From Gelatoporia subvermispora B (taxonomy: Eukaryota; Basidiomycota; Agaricomycetes; Polyporales; Gelatoporiaceae): a stretch of DNA of 64,000 nucleotides. Location: NCBI GenBank assembly GCA_000320605.2, contig KB445792.1:1803581-1867580 (forward strand). The letters run 5' to 3'. Of the stretch, positions 23,181 to 34,226 are shown one piece after another; position 1 is the first letter of the stretch; each line of letters begins with the position of its first letter. Made by a program: the position numbers and the translations under genes. The notes beneath the pieces are model-generated. The model was not told the DNA's origin. It made no database searches and saw only the letters and a list, made by a program, of their open reading frames with translations.

Positions 23181-26100
23181 ATGCAAAATACTGAGAATGT
23201 TCAAGATATCTTGAACGCTGGCTCTCACCTCGTCGGATCAGCTGCTTCAGAGGGTGCCAAAAATCTAGAGGAAGTCCTACAGCAGAGGCTGAATTCATAC
23301 TATGCGCAACTTGGGGAGGAACGTTTTGAGCCTATGCCAGCTTCGTGCGAGTCCTTGCAATTAGAGACTGCTACACAAGCTCTCCGTGTACTCGAGGCTC
23401 TACAAGGTCTTATGAATGCAACGGATAGCCGGAGATCCTTGCATTCTCCAGGAAAAGACGCAGCAAGTCATACCAACTCATCCGGAGAGGAGCCCCTCCT
23501 CGGTACACGGGATCTGTCTCACATGAGGACTCTTCTATCCATATGTTTTAGGTGGGGAGTTGAACCACTACTAGCACGCGTCATTCCCGCGATCCCAACG
23601 AAGGTTGTGCAGAAGAGCCATCGAGGTGCAAAAATCATAGACTTGACAGGCGTACCCGACGACTATGCTACCCTCACATCATTGGTGACTCGCTTACTCA
23701 ACCTGCTTCTCCCAAACGGTCCAGAAGGATACATTGCGCGGTCACCCATCACTGCGGCTTTGCTGAATCAGCACATCATTGAGCTTTTCAAGGCGTGCTT
23801 CGTGCTTGGGTGGCTACCGAAGACACTGGCCACAGAGTCAGTTCAAACAGTTGACAAGTACAGACCGTTGACGATGCGTGTTTTGTCTATGTTAGTGAGA
23901 TATCTAAGACAAGCGAAACTCTACTGATAATTCATCTAGTCTACCTGCGCCGCAAGCGATCGCCGCCTTAGGAGGGTTATTGTCTAGTGCAGCTGCCTTG
24001 AATTATGTACGGAAGGCATGCAGTTTCCTTCTGAGTCGCCAGTTGATGCGTCCAGAAGGGATACCTGGTCTTTTCTCTGTCATGTTTGCGGACGAAGACG
24101 CATCTGGAGATGACGCACCCTTGGAGAAACTTGAAGAAGTCGCACGATTGCTCAACGCTGTTCCCTCAGGTATGAAACACGAGGTAGGTTGTTATCGATC
24201 TTTTGGGAAGCGATCATACTAAATATCACTATAGGAGTACTTTGGCAGAATTGTGCCGACCCTGTTGTCCTTTCTGTCAAGCAACGACACATCCACGCCT
24301 CCTGCGCACAGGCGTGCGGTAGCATTCACAATCTCTCGACTGATCGCTGCGGAAGACGAGACCAACTCGGGGAAGCCAGTCATATATGTCCTCCTTTCTC
24401 ATTTACATCGACCATACTTCCATATGGTAGATGTAACTCACGAGGTAACTGTGTCCCAACCTGACATGGAATTGGGAGGCCTGTCGGTCCCGGCTTCACT
24501 CAGGATTCTGCAAGGCTTGCTCACAAACATGGACCCGTCCCCCACACAAATCACCCGCCTTCTGACACCGATCGTTCCAGCACTATACTGTATCTTCCAT
24601 CATCTCGATACTACGAAGACGTCAGATCCAGAGCAAAAGGAAATTGTCAAAAGTTTGCTGGCCACATGGGGCCGCATCGTAGGGGTATCGACAGGGGAGG
24701 AGACGCTGTGGGAGATCGTCAACGGTGCTGGGGGTGACTGGCATAGTGACATCGCGGGAGATATCAGGATGGTGCAAGAGTGAGACTCAAGAAACTTCTG
24801 ATGTGTCCCACTTCGTAAACTCATTGTGCAACCACAGATCGGAGCGCACTACATCTTTGGCTCTGTTCACTCCCGAAACATTACAACAAGCAGAAGACGC
24901 TGGCGAGCTTGATGTCGACGCGAATATTCTCGATCTCAAACCCGATCCTGTGCATTTCGTACGCTTCCTCGGTTCGCTGAAACGCTCGGACATTACTTCC
25001 GAGATATTCGTCAAGCTCTTGGAAGCCTATCGAGAGTCACGTTCAGATCCAGATGCGGATCCTTTACGGTAAGCTTCTTGTAACGCATACAGTCGATGAC
25101 ACTAGCTCAATTTCACGTAGAACTCTATTGTATCTGCAGCTTATCGTGCAGATGCAAGCTCAGCTATCGAGCGATGATCCTGCCTCGAGTTTGCTCAAGA
25201 AACCCGATCATATATTGTCCTTCGTGAAGCATGCTCTGGAATCGGATAATGCCCGGCCTACAGACACTAGGCAACCACCCGCTCGCACTCTACTCAACAC
25301 TCTCCGCGTAGACAGCCTGCGCATCGTCGAAGAAGAAGACGAGGAGCTAGAGGGTGGTGATAGCGATGACGAGGCTGACGATACCGGCGGTTCTGTTGAT
25401 AGGGAAATGACACTCACCGCTTTGAATCTTCTGCTGTCAATATTGGAAGGTAAAAAATATCCAGTTCACGGCAATAATTTTATCTCACCACGATGTAGCT
25501 CATCCCGATCTCTCTGCAAGAACTGCGCCGATTCTAAACGAGATATTCTCCCTTCTGGAGCCTCTGGCCAAAGATGCGTCCGAGATCATACGACCTGTCG
25601 CACGGGAAGCAAGAATGGTTATGACAGCCCGCTTGGCATCGACATCCATGCCCCAGGGAACGAGCAAATTCAAAGGAACGTCGGACGAAGAAAGCCCTCA
25701 AGAGATCTACCAGAAAGCGCTGAAACTCCTGCAAGACCCTATTCTTCCTGTCCGAGCGCACGGCTTGTTGCTCCTTAGACAGCTTGTATCGGCTCGGCGC
25801 ACGAAGTCAGGCGTGTTCGAGGAACCGGTCATCGATCGTGCCCTGATCCCCGCCATCCTCTCTATCTTCCTGCAGTCGGTGCAGGATGACGACTCGTATA
25901 TGTTCCTGAACGCTGTGCAGGGCCTCTCGGCGATGGTTGACGGGTTCGGCAAGGACGTCCTGAAGGGTCTCATGGATCTGTATACACAGGGTCTCCAAGG
26001 CCTTGGCGGGACAAGTCTGACTCAGCAAGACGTCGATACCAGAACGCGCATAGGCGAGGCGTTGGGCCAGGTCATTCGAAGATATAGTGATGCACTGCCG

Positions 26101-26731
26101 GTCCATGGTAGGTTGACGCATGACACAGTCGTCTCACCATAGCTAACTTGTGTCGCTAGCACATCTTCTTGTTCCACCGCTATTCGCTGTGGTCAGGACT
26201 TCGCACTTCCCAACGCCGTTGCGGACGTCAGCAATATCTCTTCTAGCACAGTGTGCCCAAACCAGCTTGCTGGCGCTCATCCCGTACGCGGCAGATCTCA
26301 CAGAGGGTATGATCGACCTCCTGCAGGTGGAGACAGTCCGGCCTGCTCCCCGGCCCAAGACGAGCGCACCCAAGGCGACTGTGGAGGATGTCCCGGATGA
26401 TCTAGAACAAGACTCTGACGCAGAGTCAGAGCCCACTGATCCCGAACCACCAGCAACCATGGATGCTCAGCCGACATCCACCAACACGAAGTTCCCACCT
26501 TTGCGCCGAGCCGCGCTGCATTTCCTATCCTTGCTGATCAGAGCGACCATCAAGCACATATACGATTCGGATGGCGAGGAAATCGATATAATTCCGGTCA
26601 GAACGGTCAAACGTGCCAAGACTACTCTCGGCTACATTGCGGTTACAGACGAGGATACAGTCGTACGGGTGATGGCCAGGGAGGCGGCAGAGGAATTAGA
26701 TCAGCTAGCAGAAGCAGTCGCTGGGCTGTGA
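23181..26731 (+). CDS. RTP1: RTP1/TANGO6-like RNA polymerase II nuclear import factor
   Basis: A HEAT-repeat-like protein of about 1,050 residues. The first ATG is at 23181 (MQNTENVQDILNAG); the stop is TGA at 26729-26731. Around seven exons are separated by short introns. The C-terminal half carries the RTP1-type repeats: LPVRAHGLLLLRQLVSAR, FLNAVQGLSAMVDGFG, TRIGEALGQVIRRY and the final LRRAALHFLSLLIRAT through VVRVMAREAAEELDQL. In yeast, Rtp1 associates with RNA polymerase II subunits and supports their assembly and nuclear import; the metazoan homologue is TANGO6. Acidic linkers (EEEDEELEGGDSDDEADD) separate repeat blocks. Family identity comes from motif recognition, not a search. Confidence 0.8.
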
Positions 26732-27019
26732 TGTACTTTAAGACGGCCTGATGTCTTCGTAGGCAATCAAGGGATGTCTGCCTCGTATCTGTCCCAACGT
26801 CGGCAACCTTAGTATCGCTGGGTCAATATGAAGGCATGTTCTGATTTAGGTTCACTCTGCCCTGTCCTGGAGGACGGGTAGGTGCAAGGCTCTCTCGGAA
26901 GATGAAGGATGGCCGGAGCCGACTTCTGAGAGAGGACACACGAACCAAGGGCAGTTGCACGACATACTGTGCGGATGGGGCTTCACATATTGGTTCCGAA
27001 GAGATGTTCAATGATGGTA

Positions 27020-27635
27020 TTAGATCCCGCCAGGGGGTATAGCACCGACAGCTCTGCCTATCTCGTCGACACGCCGGCGGAACCCCTTCCACTGGGAACT
27101 GCCAGCAAGGAGAAGCGACGCGTGGTCGTTCATGCCGTCCGAGAGGGTGTTGAGCTTCAGGAACGGGTTTGCAACGGCGTGGCGGTATGCCGTGTGCAGC
27201 GCCTTGAATATCTGAGGCAGCATGAGGTCACCGAACACGATGCCCGAATAATGGCTGGGTACACATACCGTAACGACGTCCACGTCGCGCACGACCGCGT
27301 CCGAAAGGGCTAGGGCGATGATGATCTTGACCTTCAGCGGCGTGATGAAGCCATACACCGCAACGTCCTCCATGGTATAAAGCAAATTCAGATAGCACTC
27401 GGTGGACTTGCTGGTAGCGGCCGCAGCGACTGCAGACAGGCAGATCAGGCTACTCGTCGCAAACGCACACGGGGAGCCGATGCGCACTGCGTTCGTCTAT
27501 GACATCGAGGCTTGTGTGCGCGATATAGTGGTACTTCAGCTCATCCTGGCGCTGCTGGCCAAAGGTGCGGATGAGGATGGGATGGTTCTGTGGCGAGACG
27601 AAGGCTACGGCGTTGAGACGTAGTTGCGGTGGCAT
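27020..27635 (-). CDS. TCA17: TRAPP complex subunit 2-like protein (TRAPPC2L/Tca17)
   Basis: Three exons, about 150 residues. It starts at 27635 with MPPQLRLNAVAFVSPQNHP. Key matches to the sedlin-like longin fold: LKYHYIAHTSLDVIDER, then after an intron CYLNLLYTMEDVAVYGFITP, LKVKIIIAL, then after a second intron IFKALHTAYRHAVANPF. The introns (GTGCGC to CTGCAG, GTATGT to CCTCAG) keep the frame. TRAPP subunits act in ER-Golgi and Golgi vesicle tethering and Rab/Ypt activation. The C-terminus runs about 35 residues beyond the usual end (to GAIPPGGI), so the stop used here could be past a missed intron. Confidence 0.85.
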
Positions 27636-28428
27636 GATCAAGACATAAACGCGTTTCTGAGGCAGACGCGTCCGCCGCACTCGCGGGGCGCCTCTCAACG
27701 TCAACTCTCAAGCGCCCAAGGCTGATATCCTCCGGGCTTTCCTCTTCTGCCGGGCCCGGTTCAGCAGGGCGTACTATTTCCACCAAAGTCATCGAAAGCC
27801 CGAGAACACCGAAGATATGTGGATGCGCCACGAGCACTGGCAAAATACAACAGCAAGCACGACCCACAGCCCATTGGATTCTCACTGAGTAAGGCCGAGG
27901 CATAGATGTGCTTCCCAGCCGCCGCAAACGGACACGGCAGCACGAGCAGGATAGGAAGAAATCGCTTAATCATACCCTGTGCATAAGACAGGTACCTTGA
28001 TGATCTCAGGCTGACAATGTCTTTTTGAGTCACAGCAGCCGAACAGCACACCAAGGGTGGTGGTAAAATTGTCCCACATTGCCGTGAATCCAAAGTACCA
28101 TTGCATTTCTTGAAAATGAAGTGGACCGATTCGTGGTGCGTTATTGCCCTGCAACAGTTAGCAGCTCGTTCTGGATAAGTGAGAGACCGAATCTCCGGCA
28201 CAGCTCTGCCAGCCATTAATTGTGCATCGTTTGCGGGGAAGTAGATCGGTCCAGGTAAGATAAATACAGAGACATGCAAAACGGCCCTCGATCGTGTAGC
28301 CGTGACACGCATGCACATACTGGCAGAGATCCGGAGAAAGAAACCCAGCATAAATTGAACAAGATGCACAAATACCACAAAGCAACGTGTCTATCGACAT
28401 AGATGAACAGTGTTCGTTAGCCCAGCTT
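27636..28428 (-). other. Unassigned interval with weak minus-strand coding potential
   Basis: Open minus-strand frames overlap between 27761 and 28428, with hydrophobic stretches such as LLCGICASCSIYAGF and FLPILLVLPCPFAAAG. I could not splice them into a protein I recognise. It may be a small membrane-protein gene, a pseudogene, or just the region between TRAPPC2L and cytochrome b5. Confidence 0.3.
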
Positions 28429-29109
28429 TTATACCGAGCCGTTCGAGTAGAAGCGCCATGCAAAGTACGCGACCAGCATTGCGAGGGGCACGAAGTACAT
28501 CAGACTGGCGAGCGCCATCAGCTGCGGGGGTGCCTGTAGATATGTTGGGGTACTCACTTCGAACCCTGCTGCACGGCAGAGTTCACCGCGGTGCTGTGAG
28601 AGGCTGATGACTGCGGCGCCTTCTTCGTCTTCAGCTCCTGAGCGCGCAAACCGGACGTGGGTGAGCATGGCAAACAGAGTCGCTGAGAGGCTACATACGC
28701 TGTTCTTCTCGAACTCGCCGACAAGCATATCCGCCAACAGGGCACGCGCCTCATCAGAGTGACCGACATCCTCGAATGCCTCCGTGGCGTCCCGACCTGA
28801 AAGCAGCATTCGTCACAAGGGTGATACGAAGACAAACACGCGATAACGTACCAGTCTCGGCGAGAATCACCTCGTCGCCTCCAGGGTGCTTTGCATCTTG
28901 TTAACGACAGCTCACAAAAGCACGAGGAATCGTCGCCTCACCTCGTCAATGAACTTCGTGACATCGTACACTATCACACGTGGTTAGCTCTGGAAGCAGC
29001 ACAGATTGTACCGAGGCACAGACTTACCCTTCTCGTGCAGAAGAAGGTACACGCTGTCCTTTGAGCTGTGGGCCTTGAGCTCCTCGTAGGTGACGATCTT
29101 AGCGGCCAT
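28429..29109 (-). CDS. CYB5: Cytochrome b5, tail-anchored
   Basis: Several short exons, about 125-130 residues, from the ATG at 29109 ([20 protein letters not shown]). The heme-binding core is clear: [19 protein letters not shown], in which HPGG carries one axial histidine, and [12 protein letters not shown] with the second. A Lys/Ser linker and a C-terminal membrane helix ([20 protein letters not shown]) end at FYSNGSV. It is an ER electron carrier for fatty-acid desaturases, sterol enzymes and P450s. The HPGG motif falls right after an intron acceptor. It is divergently placed from the nucleoporin gene. Confidence 0.92.
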
Positions 29110-29744
29110 CTGAACAGCGAGAAGAAGGGAGGAGAGGGCGGATGACGGTGCCGGGGTGACAATCGAGTCGTGCGGGATTGGCAGGCGGGTGGCTCAGTTT
29201 ATGTATCGGACGAGACCGATTGATATTCACACGTGCCAAAGCGCGATTATCAAACGCGCTTCCAGTTGGGTCTTATGGGGACCTCATCGTGCGTGTACAG
29301 CTCCAGAGCGAGCTCGGCTTCCAGCTGCGTAGCTACCGTACACATCACACGGTCGTAAGCAGTCGAGTCGCCTGCATACTGAAGCCTGTGTGCGAGCTAT
29401 CCTCCTTGCGCCACGGATGCAGATGCAATCTGATCTTGCGCGCCGCGATTGCACAGCGCATCCTCGCGCGAATACGAATTGCAACTTCCTGAACTGCAGT
29501 GCAGTGCACTATCAATACAACGTTGTCCGACATGACGACAAGCAAAAATACAACGGAGAATTGCACAACGGCCAAAAGCCACAACGTGGCAAGGCTTGTG
29601 ATCAGCACATTAAAACTCCGAAGGGACGCGTTTAAGCTCCGACGCGCGTTGCGGCACATCCGGCCACGGCCCCGACACGCTTCACCACGATCTTCACTCC
29701 TCCGCTCGTCGCGTCCTCTCCAACTGTCGGTCACGCCCCCCGCG
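29110..29744. promoter_or_regulatory. Divergent promoter region, CYB5 / FG nucleoporin
   Basis: A 635 base interval between two start codons pointing away from each other. It must contain both promoters and 5' leaders. I see no discrete known element; there are short repeats such as CAGTGCAGTGCAC near 29500. Frames crossing it read as low-complexity shadow translations. Confidence 0.4.
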
Positions 29745-32700
29745 ATGGAGGACCACTCCTCCGACATCCTTGGCGGCCGTCTCCCAGTGCAACGACACCA
29801 TTCCCCATCACTATGGCCCAACACCGATTCGAACGGCAAACTATACCTTGGGTTCGCGCTTGTGGTCTTCCTTAGTGCGTGGCTGTGGCTCAAGCCATAT
29901 TGGTATGCATGGCGCAACGAACGGTATCGCATGTAAGCTTGCGCGTCATCGTACCACTTGGAAAGGCTCACGAGGGATGCAGTCAGGTACGCAGACGACA
30001 TGGAATCCCGGACGACGACCGCCGCCCGTTTAGCGTGGCATTCGCTGCGGTCAACGCTCGTAAGCAGCGGGACGCAAAGGAGAAGGAGTCGCGCGAGAGC
30101 CAAGAGGACGGCAGACCTCCTTCAAGCTCTCAAGCACGTTCTCCGTTAGACGGTCAGGTGCAGGAAGAAGGGCCACTCGGTACGACTCGTCTCATCTCTG
30201 CATGGGCCTTGTTCATGATTTACGTACAGATCCATACGTGCCACCTTTGTTCCATCCTCAAGCTTACAACAAGGGTCCATTTGAGGGTGCCTATCGAGAA
30301 CCGAATGGCCTTGGGGCTGCATCCACTCTTTCCACTAACGGTCACCCCGAATGGTCTGGCTCGCCAGTGAATGGTCTCAATCGTGCTACATCTACTTCCG
30401 AGAACTCGAGATCGTTCTTTGTACCGGGTCAGCTCAACACGCCCGGCAGAGAGGATACTTCCCCGATCTTGGAATCATCTCGCAGGAGTCATGTGCGTGA
30501 AGAAGCACTTCCCGATTCGGAACGGGAGGCTAAGAAGTCTCGCGTTCAGGAGGAGGCGCCATATGAGGGAGATGACACTCTAGAGACGGATGAGGACATG
30601 GCAGTGGATCAGACTCCTGAAGCGCCTCGCCGTGGTGCAAAGAGGGCGGCGAGTCCTGAGTATGACGAAGGCTTGGACAACGCCCGCTATAACCGGCGTG
30701 ACAAGAGGGCTCGGAAGGTCTCTCATGAGACATATCACGGGGATACTGACCACAGCATGGACTCTGATGACGACCAACTTGATGATGAGATGGAGGCCGA
30801 TGCACCGTTCCGAGGGCGGAAGCGAGATCGGGTCGAAGCTGGGTCTTCATTCGGAGGGGACGACTCGTTCCTTGGCGAAGAGGACGAAAAGGCGCGCCGT
30901 CACAGGAAACGTCGAACATTGGGACACAGGAAGGCAGAGCCGACATCGCGTGGCAAGAAGCGCAGCCGTGCCGCCGAATCCGATGAAAGCGATGGTGAAC
31001 AGTCTGATCGTCCAAGGAAGCAAGCATCACGTAGGAAACGGGGCAAGAGGAGCCCCGGGCTGGTTGATGAGGACGACATGGACGTGGATGAGATCTCACA
31101 GGACCCGCTGTGCAAAGGTAGGCACGTTGGCGAGGAGTGGGAAAGCCACGGCACCCGTTTCAAGGTCGGTCTCAACGGTCAGAGGCTTCGCCTCGAGTTG
31201 GTCAAACGGTCACGTACACGGTTCCCGATGGTAAGTTCGCGCTGATTGTTCAATCTGCGGCTGTTGACTGTGGCCACAGCCCAAGGACTCTCAGCACCCG
31301 GATAAGGAAGCCAATATTGATATCTATGTCGAAACCTGGCTTACCGAGGATGAGTATAAGTCTGCAAAGGAGAAGCGCGAGCTCGCCTGGCAAGCTCCCA
31401 CCAAGAGGGAACAAGTTCCTCATTCACTCGATATTCCGGTACGTAATTACCTACCCACACATTCCTCACAACTGAGTCCTGCGTTGATAGGAGTCACCCA
31501 TGTCCCCTTCGAAAATTGGCAAGGGTCTTCTCTGGATGGCGGATGCATCGGACGTACCGGAAAGCCCTCTTCCGCAACGCGGGCCTTTCAAACAGTCTAC
31601 TGCTAGCAATGTGGGCATTCGTTCCAATCCGTTCGAACAGTCCACAATGACGCCGATCCGTCGAGTCTCCCGGATTTCGTCAGTGTACCAGGCTTCTGCA
31701 CCCGCTTCTGCACCGGAGAGTCCGAAACTCACTGCTTCGAAGTCGTACTCGAAGTGGGAGAAGCAAGACCTCGAGGCTGCCGCTATGTCTAGGATTAGGG
31801 AGAAGCTTCAGCGAGAGGCCAATAAGGCACGAGTGAAGGAGATACCGGCTGCTGAGACCAAACCCGCTGTTGAGACCAGATCCGCGTTCACCGCCAAAAC
31901 CGATGCACCTACCGCTCCAGCCACAGGTCCGACATTCAGTTTCGCGAAGCCTGCAGATAAGACGGAAGAGAAAGCAGCTGAAAAGCCCAGTACTCCCGCG
32001 TCAAACACGTTCAATGCCCCGAAGACTACGACACCGTTCTCCTTCCCACCTGCACCTGCAGCGAGCAGCGCGCCGTCCGAGCAAAGTAAGCCAGCTACAA
32101 ACCCTCCAGCACCGGCTCCATTATCCACAGGCGAGAAGCAAGCCTCGGCTGCACCTCCTGCTCCATCACCTTCGCCATTCTCGTTTGGTAACAAGAGTGA
32201 CCCGACTCCAGCTCCGTCGTCCTCCGTGAGCGCCATGCCGCTCACTATCTTCGGTGCGGCGGCTAAGGCAGGCCAGCCCGCGACCACATCAACTGCATCG
32301 CAGCCGACTGCATCCTCCAAGCCCACTTTCTCGTTTGGTGCGCCGCCGTCCGCTGCTACCCCCACGCCTCCCTCAGCGTTCGGAGCCCCGTCGTCCACGG
32401 TTACCACTATTGCACCCAAATCAGTCTTCGGAGCGCCATCCACCAGTTCTACCGCTTTCACAACTACGTCCAACACCACTACCCCGCAGTCGGTCTTTGG
32501 TGGCGCTTCGACTGAGACGAAGAAGCCTGAGCAGTCATCAAGTCAGTCGAGTTCATCTGGCCCCTCGCTACTCAGCCGCCTCGGACCCGCGCCTACATCC
32601 AATGCACCGATTCAGTCCAACTCGACCACTGCTCTAGCGCCATCTACCAGCACATTGCCATTCGCTCTCAAGCCAAGTTCCACAGGCAATGTATTTGGCA

Positions 32701-33743
32701 GCCAGCCCAAGGCGCCTACTCCCATGAGCACAGGTGATGCTGCTGCTTCGACAGTAACAACTCAACCGAAGTTCAGTTTTGGCTTCCCGTCGAAGCCTGC
32801 AACCCCTGCGACGTCAGCCCCTGCTGCGGCACCCGCGTCTACCGCGGTGTCGTCAAGTACTGGAAATGCTGACGGCTCGAAGCCTACGTTCTTCGGCGCA
32901 CCGAAGATGTCTGAGGCGCCATCATCTACCCCCGCTCCTACGGCTCCGGCTACATCGACATCTCAACCCAAATTCAACTTTGGTGTCACATCGCAGCCTG
33001 CCGCTTCCGCCCCGTCTAACGTTTTCGGCGGAGCGTCCAGCAATGCAACTGCTGTGGAGACGGCACCCAAGTCCGCGTTTGGCTTCGGTGCTAGTAGTGG
33101 GAGCAGCAACCCGTTCCTAGCGGCACAAACGAACAAGGGTACACCTGTGTTCGGATCGGCTGCAACCGACGCCGCGAAGACAGCAGACAGCTCAAAACCG
33201 GCTGAGGGCTCGAAACCTACATTTTCGTTCGGCGTGACGAATGCCCCGACTTCAGTGTTTGGGAAGTCTGCCTTCGGTTCTGCACCCGCCTCCCAGCCCA
33301 GTGACGCATCGAAGTCCACGGAGGCTGCGAAGTCCACTGAGACCTCGAAGCCCGTGTTCTCCTTTGCCGGGCCTTCGAGCTCCTCAACACCCGCTACATC
33401 GAGCACGGCAGCCTCTCAGGCAGGTGGGGCGCAGACCAAGTCGCCGTTCTCGTTCAACTTCGGTGGTGCTCCGTCAACGAGCAGCTCGACATCTGCTTTT
33501 GGCGCTGCCGCTCCCAACGCGCCGTCGTCAGCGATCAACCCACCGACATCCGTCTTTGGTGCGTCGGCGACACCCAACACATCTTCACCCTTTGGTGGTC
33601 AGAGCGTGTTTGGCAAGCCATCACAGCCCTCCAGCCCGTTCGGCACCTTCGGATCGGGCTCCACCAACTCCGGAGCTTTTGGCTTTGGAGCGCCTTCGGG
33701 TTCGAGCTCGAATCCCAACACAGACCAGTCACAAAAGCAATAA
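29745..33743 (+). CDS. FG-repeat nucleoporin with N-terminal membrane helix (POM121-like architecture)
   Basis: Five exons, about 1,265 residues. The start is MEDHSSDILGG at 29745. Residues about 35-55 form a hydrophobic helix (LGFALVVFLSAWLWL) followed by KPYWYAWRNERYR. A basic and acidic linker follows with many NLS-like clusters (KRARK, RKQASRRKRGKR). A short conserved block sits near SKIGKGLLWMADASD, a charged helix near KWEKQDLEAAAMSRIREK, and then from about residue 650 to the end there are many FSFG, FGA, FGG and FGS repeats in a Ser/Thr/Pro/Ala-rich sequence. FG repeats form the permeability barrier and bind karyopherins. A membrane helix ahead of NLS-rich and FG regions is the layout of animal POM121. 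Relation to Nup1/Nup2/Nup60 types is an alternative. Confidence 0.85.
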
Positions 33744-34226
33744 CTTACTTTACCGAGGGCCCACGCATGTTTCGTTGAATCGTATATAGTCACCTGTAGC
33801 ATCGATTTGTACTTCCTCTAATATCGGTCGCACGCACAATCTCTGTATTTCGGTTTGGAAAGTTTCCCCATGGGCAGACATATGACACACTCCGATTCGG
33901 ATGCAATTTCGTTTTTGACCACGCGTTCTGAGAACCCCGTCTCCTTAGGATGCTACACGTGATGGAGAAGGCTGACCTCTTCATTCGGCTGCATGCTAAG
34001 AGCACTGAGCGGGCCTCTTGTGCACACCAGACTGACCGCATGCATTCCGGTTAGCCCATCACTGTTACATGCAACAGGGGCTCCATGTCAATCAACCCCA
34101 ATTCTGCGAGCTGATTAGACTACACAACATCTTCTACGAGACAACATTCATTCGTTCTTTGGACCTTCTGGACTCTGGCGACCCTGTCCTGAGTGTATAT
34201 CTTGATACCCTAACATACCCCACCCT
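33744..34226. other. Intergenic region, nucleoporin 3' end to next gene
   Basis: It holds the 3' UTR of the nucleoporin gene and the promoter of the coiled-coil gene. No gene or discrete element was recognised. Confidence 0.4.

Noticed and set aside
27761..28378. 205-codon minus-strand frame as a real single-exon gene
   Set aside because: Neither this frame nor the overlapping ones give a recognisable protein. Kept only as a low-confidence unassigned interval.
29345..30103. Minus-strand open frame of 252 codons across the CYB5/nucleoporin promoter
   Set aside because: It overlaps exons 1 and 2 of the nucleoporin gene, has no domain, and the plus-strand splice model explains the region.
31808..32479. 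Minus-strand open frame of 223 codons opposite the nucleoporin
   Set aside because: It reads as repetitive Gly/Ala/Val, the expected antisense of Ala/Pro/Ser/FG repeats.
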